64,000 nucleotides of DNA from Williamsia limnetica (GTDB taxonomy: Bacteria > Actinomycetota > Actinomycetes > Mycobacteriales > Mycobacteriaceae). Location: contig NZ_QJSP01000002.1 of NCBI RefSeq assembly GCF_003217475.1, positions 1 through 64,000 of the forward strand, read 5' to 3'. Position numbers and translations under genes: made by a program. Of this stretch, positions 60,570 to 64,000 are shown one piece after another. The notes below the pieces were generated by a model. It was not told the DNA's origin. It saw only the letters and a list, made by a program, of their open reading frames with translations, and did not search any database. Within the stretch, counting starts at the first letter, position 1. Each line of letters begins with the position of its first letter.

Positions 60570-61704
60570 GCCGCGCCCGGCCGGTCCGCCGGTCGAGCGG
60601 ATAAAGCTCCTGCCGACCCTGGGTCGCGACCGACTGCCACCGCGCGTGCGAGCGCCGCTGCATCGAGTTCGGCTGTCGCTGCTGCCCGTTCTGCAGTGCT
60701 CTCTGGCGGCTGGTCTCGCGTGGTGGATCGCAACCCAGATCTTCGATCACGAACGGCCATTCTTCGCGCCTATCGCTGCAGTTGTGTCCCTCGGGCTGTC
60801 GCTGGGGCAGCGCTGGCGTCGCGCTCTCGAGGTGGCCATCGGCGTCACCGTCGGAGTCGCGGTCGGCGACCTGATCATCTCGGTCATCGGCTCCGGGACT
60901 TGGCAGATCACGGTGGTCGTCGCCATCGCGATGTTGTGCGCGGTGCTCGTCGACAAGGGGCCGCTGGTCCCGATTCAGGCGGCCAGCTCGGCGGTGTTGG
61001 TGGCCACCCTGTTGCCGCCGGGCGGAGTCGATGGCTACCACCGGGTGATCGACGCGCTGATCGGTGGTCTGGTGGCGATCGGTGTGGTCGCGCTCATCCC
61101 AACCCACCCCGTCCTCCGCGCCCGCCGCGACGCGGCCAACGTGCTGACCACCATGTCTGACGTGCTCGCAGAGGTTGCCGAAGGTCTTCGGCGCATGGAC
61201 CATGAGCGGCTCAGCGAAGCCCTCGAGAATGCTCGGACAACGCAGGCCGGCATCGACGCGCTGCGGTCGGACATCTCCGGCGGCCAGGAGATCAGCCGGA
61301 TCTCGCCGCTGCACTGGGCACGTCGTTCGCGACTCGATCGTGTCACTGCGATGGCCGACCCGATCGACAACGCCGTCCGCAACGTCCGCGTGCTGACACG
61401 TCGCGCCGCGTCCTCGACCGAACGAGGTCAGAAGATCAAACCCGAGATCGTCGACCTCATCGGCCAGCTCGGCCATGCCTTCGACGTCCTCAACGACATG
61501 ATGCTCGCCGATCCCGGGCAGATGCCTGACCAGGCCGAGGCGGCCAGGGTGTTGCGGAGTATCGCGCGCCGGGCCAAACCCGAACTGGTCGAGGGCAGCG
61601 CGCTGTCGGAGACCGTGATCCTCGCCCAGCTCCGCTCGACGCTTGTCGATCTCCTCATGGCCTGCGGGCTTTCCCGAGTCTCTGCGATGGCGACGTTGCG
61701 GTAG
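60532..61704 (+). CDS. FUSC/aromatic-acid-exporter-like membrane protein
   Basis: This 390-residue protein has an N-terminal block of about six membrane helices with the FUSC motif (FDHERPFFAPIAAVVSLGLSLGQRWRRALEVAIGVTVGVAVGDLI). A long cytoplasmic helical domain follows (about 190-390). FUSC proteins include the E. coli AaeB hydroxybenzoate exporter. The function here is unproven. GTG 60532 overlaps the DUF3151 gene; a later start inside the frame is possible because the first 45 residues are not membrane-like. Confidence 0.82.
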   Translation: MTPQPPASSDSPEPRPAGPPVERIKLLPTLGRDRLPPRVRAPLHRVRLSLLPVLQCSLAAGLAWWIATQIFDHERPFFAPIAAVVSLGLSLGQRWRRALEVAIGVTVGVAVGDLIISVIGSGTWQITVVVAIAMLCAVLVDKGPLVPIQAASSAVLVATLLPPGGVDGYHRVIDALIGGLVAIGVVALIPTHPVLRARRDAANVLTTMSDVLAEVAEGLRRMDHERLSEALENARTTQAGIDALRSDISGGQEISRISPLHWARRSRLDRVTAMADPIDNAVRNVRVLTRRAASSTERGQKIKPEIVDLIGQLGHAFDVLNDMMLADPGQMPDQAEAARVLRSIARRAKPELVEGSALSETVILAQLRSTLVDLLMACGLSRVSAMATLR

Positions 61705-61714
61705 TTCCCTTCGG

Positions 61715-62902
61715 TCACTCGCGAATCGGGATACCTCCGGAACGGGGTGCGACGACACGCAGCAGCGGTAGGGCAACCACCAGTGCGAGTGCGACCAGTG
61801 CGCTGCTCACCCAGACCGGTCCGAGTTCACCTGTGCCTGCACCGAGAAGGACGACGGCGAGCGCCGGGCCACCGGCCGCGCCGATGTTGAGTGCAGCGGT
61901 TGCATACGATCCACCCATGGTCGGTGCGCCTTCCGCTTCATACAGAACCCGTGCGATCAGGGTGCTGCCGAGTGCGAAAGAAAGCGCTCCCTGGACGAAC
62001 ACCAGACATACGAGCAGTTCTGGGATCGCGGCCAGCATCGCCATCGCGATCCAGCCGAGCGACAGCAACGGGCCGCCGACAGCGATGAGGGTGGCAGGTC
62101 GTCGGTCCGAGACCCGCCCGGCAACGGTGATGCCGACGAACGATCCCAGCCCGAAGAGTGCCAACACCGCGGGAATCCAGATCGCATCCAGGCCCGCAGT
62201 AGCGGTCACGATGGGAGCAAGGAAGGTGAAGGTGGCGAAAGTTGCCGCGTTTATCAGCGCGCCGAGAACGATGACCAGTATCAACGTGGGTTTGGCGAGC
62301 TGTGCGATCTCGGTCCGGAGCACCGGCGACTGCCGAGCGCAGCCGGTGGTTCTCCCGACTCTCACGGGAACTCCCTTGGCCACCCCGATCGCAGCAGGCA
62401 CACAAAGCAATGCGATCGCCCAGAACGTCGCCCGATAGCCCAGCAGCTCACCGAGCACTGCACCCCCCGGGGCTCCGGCCACGGTCGCCAATGTCGTACC
62501 CGACAGCAAGATTGCCAGAGCGCGTCCCTTCTGGTCCGTAGCGACGATGGTTGCGGCAGTGGTCAGCGCGACGGCAAGGAACCCGGCGTTCGCCAGCGCC
62601 GCCACGACCCGGCCGACCACCAGTCCGGCAAAACTTGTGGTGAGCGCGCCGGTGACGTGGGCAACCGCAAAGACCGACACAAACAGCAGCAGGGTCTGTC
62701 GGGGCGGCCAATGCCGTGCCAACGCTGCCATCAGCGGCGCCCCCACGACCATGCCGACCGCAAACGCAGAGGTGAGTAGCCCGGCCGCACCGATCGATAC
62801 ATCGAGGCCGGCAGCGATGTCCGGCACCAGTCCGGCGAGCATGAATTCAGAAGTGCCCATCGCGAAGGCTGCGAGGGCAAGCATGTAGAGCGGAAAGAAC
62901 AT
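61715..62902 (-). CDS. cmx: Chloramphenicol efflux MFS transporter (Cmx/CmrA type)
   Basis: This 395-residue protein has 12 membrane segments and closely follows Cmx/CmrA proteins of Corynebacterium and Rhodococcus: MLALAAFAMGTSEFMLAGLVPDIA, LLTSAFAVGMVVGAPLMAALARHWPPRQTLL, ALANAGFLAVALTTAATIV, RVLYEAEGAPTMGGSYATAALNIGAAGGP. It exports chloramphenicol with protons. ATG 62902 follows GGAG with 5 nt spacing. A short upstream reading frame and hairpin suggest translational attenuation. Chromosomal members may have other natural substrates. Confidence 0.85.
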   Translation of the reverse strand: MFFPLYMLALAAFAMGTSEFMLAGLVPDIAAGLDVSIGAAGLLTSAFAVGMVVGAPLMAALARHWPPRQTLLLFVSVFAVAHVTGALTTSFAGLVVGRVVAALANAGFLAVALTTAATIVATDQKGRALAILLSGTTLATVAGAPGGAVLGELLGYRATFWAIALLCVPAAIGVAKGVPVRVGRTTGCARQSPVLRTEIAQLAKPTLILVIVLGALINAATFATFTFLAPIVTATAGLDAIWIPAVLALFGLGSFVGITVAGRVSDRRPATLIAVGGPLLSLGWIAMAMLAAIPELLVCLVFVQGALSFALGSTLIARVLYEAEGAPTMGGSYATAALNIGAAGGPALAVVLLGAGTGELGPVWVSSALVALALVVALPLLRVVAPRSGGIPIRE

Positions 62903-62904
62903 CG

Positions 62905-63025
62905 GAACTCCGAGGTGAGAGAACGAGTGAGGAATTTCTCGTCACCGCGGTCAGCGCCCGGATGCGTGCTCTGTCACCCCCGTGCAGCGAGGGCTGCGGG
63001 TTGCGAACTAGGGGTTCAGGAGTTC
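62905..63025 (-). promoter_or_regulatory. Putative translational attenuator of cmx
   Basis: Read on the minus strand, GAACTCC in the leader frame (63025-63019) is complementary to GGAGTTC at the cmx ribosome site (62911-62905), and could hide it. A second hairpin (62946-62914: GGTGA and GAGAA pairing with TTCTC and TCACC, one bulge, 12-nt loop) ends just before the ribosome site. Ribosome stalling on the leader could switch between them. Confidence 0.45.
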
Positions 63026-63088
63026 AGGTATGAGGGGGCTGACGGCGTGACCGAAAGCCCCGCCCCTGTCCGATTCCGGGCTCGACAT
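63008..63088 (-). CDS. Putative cmx leader peptide (26 aa)
   Basis: A 26-codon frame (ATG 63088 to TAG 63010-63008) lies 105 nt before the cmx start in the same direction and ends in PELLNP. It has no clear ribosome site, so it may be leaderless. Its last codons contain the GAACTCC segment that can pair with the cmx ribosome site. Chloramphenicol-induced stalling on leader frames is established for cmlA and cat genes; this case is inferred. Confidence 0.45.
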   Translation of the reverse strand: MSSPESDRGGAFGHAVSPLIPELLNP

Positions 63089-63136
63089 GACTGTCACGTT
63101 AGCCCATCACGACGAAGCGCGGTTCGCGCGGTTGCA

Positions 63137-63154
63137 ACTCATGCGTACTCATGC
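63137..63154. promoter_or_regulatory. Direct repeat upstream of the CDF gene
   Basis: ACTCATGC occurs at 63137-63144 and 63147-63154 with a 10-bp period, followed by an AT-rich segment. It lies 50-70 bp before the CDF start. One-turn spacing suits a regulator site, but no known metal-sensor consensus matches. Confidence 0.3.
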
Positions 63155-63205
63155 ATATATTGATGATCGGTCCTGGCGTCAGGACAAGAACAGGGGATTG
63201 AACTG

Positions 63206-64000
63206 ATGGGTCACACGCACAGCCACGGTCCTGGTGCGTCCGGCGAGGCCGACGGCACCGAGCGCAGGCTCTGGCCGATGGTGGCCGGTGCGGTCATCAT
63301 CTCGGTGTTCTTCGTCGTGGAACTGACGGTCGGCATCTCGGTCAATTCGCTTGCCCTCATCGCCGACGCCGGGCACATGCTCACCGACGTGGTGGCCATG
63401 CTGATGGGTCTCGGTGCGCTGCTCCTGAGTCGGCACGGTAGCTCGGACGGAGTGAAGACCTTCGGCTGGCATCGCGCGGAGGTCTTCACTGCCGTCGCCA
63501 ATGCGATTCTGCTCATCGGCGTGGCCGTGTTCGTGCTGTACGAGGCCATCGAGCGCATCGGCACCGACCCGCACGTTCCCGGGCTGACCCTGGTGGTCGT
63601 CGCCCTGGTCGGTCTCGCCGCGAACATCGTCGTCATGCTGCTGCTGCGCAGTGACTCCAAGGGCAGTATCGCCGTGCGCGGTGCGTACATGGAGGTTCTG
63701 GCCGACGCCGTCGGTTCGGTCGGAGTCCTGATCGCCGGCATCGTCACCATGACGACCAGTTGGCCATACGCCGACCTCGTCGTGGCCGTTCTCATCGCGC
63801 TCTGGGTGGCGCCCAGAGCCGTGCGGCTCGCGCTCGACGCGCTGCGCATCCTGGCCCAGCAGGCACCCCAACATGTGGACGTCGACAAGGTCCGCGCCGA
63901 CCTCACCGAACTCGCAGGAGTCACCGAGGTCCACGACTTGCACATCTGGACCCTGACCACCGGGATGGACGTCGCCACGGTGCACGTCACCGCCACAGCG
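63206..64000 (+). CDS. Cation diffusion facilitator metal exporter (CzcD/ZitB-like), 3' truncated by window
   Basis: The first 265 residues are present. A His-rich start (MGHTHSHG) and six membrane helices precede the cytoplasmic domain (about 205 on). TM2 has the metal site LIADAGHMLTD (His and Asp). TM5 has EVLADAVGSV with Glu where zinc exporters often have His. It should export Zn, Cd, Co or similar ions against protons. ATG 63206 has AGGGG 9 nt upstream. The end lies outside the window. Confidence 0.92.
   Translation, partial: MGHTHSHGPGASGEADGTERRLWPMVAGAVIISVFFVVELTVGISVNSLALIADAGHMLTDVVAMLMGLGALLLSRHGSSDGVKTFGWHRAEVFTAVANAILLIGVAVFVLYEAIERIGTDPHVPGLTLVVVALVGLAANIVVMLLLRSDSKGSIAVRGAYMEVLADAVGSVGVLIAGIVTMTTSWPYADLVVAVLIALWVAPRAVRLALDALRILAQQAPQHVDVDKVRADLTELAGVTEVHDLHIWTLTTGMDVATVHVTATA

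Larger units (their letters stand above)
62903..63205. other. 303-bp divergent spacer holding the cmx leader and CDF control region
   Basis: This region between the chloramphenicol exporter and the CDF gene holds the putative leader peptide frame (63008-63088, minus) and the hairpin at 62914-62946. A direct repeat before the CDF gene is also present. No further gene is visible. Confidence 0.6.

Noticed and set aside
62915-63163. 82-codon plus-strand frame in the cmx/CDF spacer
   Set aside because: It has no ribosome site, it is opposite the leader region, and its sequence is not protein-like.

Overview
The window is high-GC actinobacterial DNA from the Mycobacteriales, most likely Gordonia or a close relative. 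This is inferred from frequent GTG starts with 1-8 nt gene overlaps, a mycothiol-linked enzyme family, an HspR-type HAIR box before clpB, and a chromosomal backbone that, from memory, follows the M. tuberculosis fba-dedA-spoU-pyrE-Rv0383c-clpB neighbourhood. I saw no tRNA, rRNA, CRISPR array, prophage or insertion sequence.

Layout. 1-9.9 kb: the tail of a DUF222/HNH protein; an AidB-like acyl-CoA dehydrogenase and crotonase pair divergent from a PaaX-type regulator; a sodium symporter with its 35-residue small subunit; an alanine/sodium symporter; and clpB with a HAIR box and a strong terminator. 10-15.6 kb: a MerR/cupin/GPP34 operon, a TetR-controlled DHA2 drug pump, and an M48 protease. 15.7-23.1 kb: a compact five-gene cassette (SWIM zinc finger, DUF5691, MoxR-type AAA ATPase, DUF5682, VWA). 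This is the best candidate for an undescribed system. 23-25.6 kb: an iron-siderophore binding lipoprotein behind a probable IdeR/DtxR box, and an amino-acid permease.

25.7-32 kb: two Asp/Glu-racemase-family proteins, a PPOX/F420 protein, amidase, DUF3830, a GntR/FCD regulator and an MHS transporter. 32-35.8 kb: a CstR-like sensor divergent from MMPL, DUF302 and DsbA-like genes, with three copies of its probable operator between them. 36-47.4 kb: a crotonase and a six-gene minus-strand catabolic operon (aminotransferase, FAD/Fe-S dehydrogenase, semialdehyde dehydrogenase, ectoine-hydrolase-like M24, second aminotransferase, M20 deacylase), divergent from a D-2-hydroxyacid dehydrogenase. An identical 12-bp palindrome lies before the amidase/racemase pair and before this operon. 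This suggests one regulon, possibly for ectoine or a similar N-acylated diamino acid, controlled by the GntR protein.

47.4-60.6 kb: the backbone resumes with a small membrane protein, an Rv0383c-like protein, pyrE and a SpoU methyltransferase. A CoA-ligase/aldehyde dehydrogenase island with an XRE-TetR fusion regulator interrupts it, followed by a 28-bp perfect palindrome, dedA, fba, two membrane proteins and DUF3151. 60.5-64 kb: a FUSC-family protein, a Cmx-type chloramphenicol exporter with a possible leader peptide and attenuator, and a CDF metal exporter cut by the window end.
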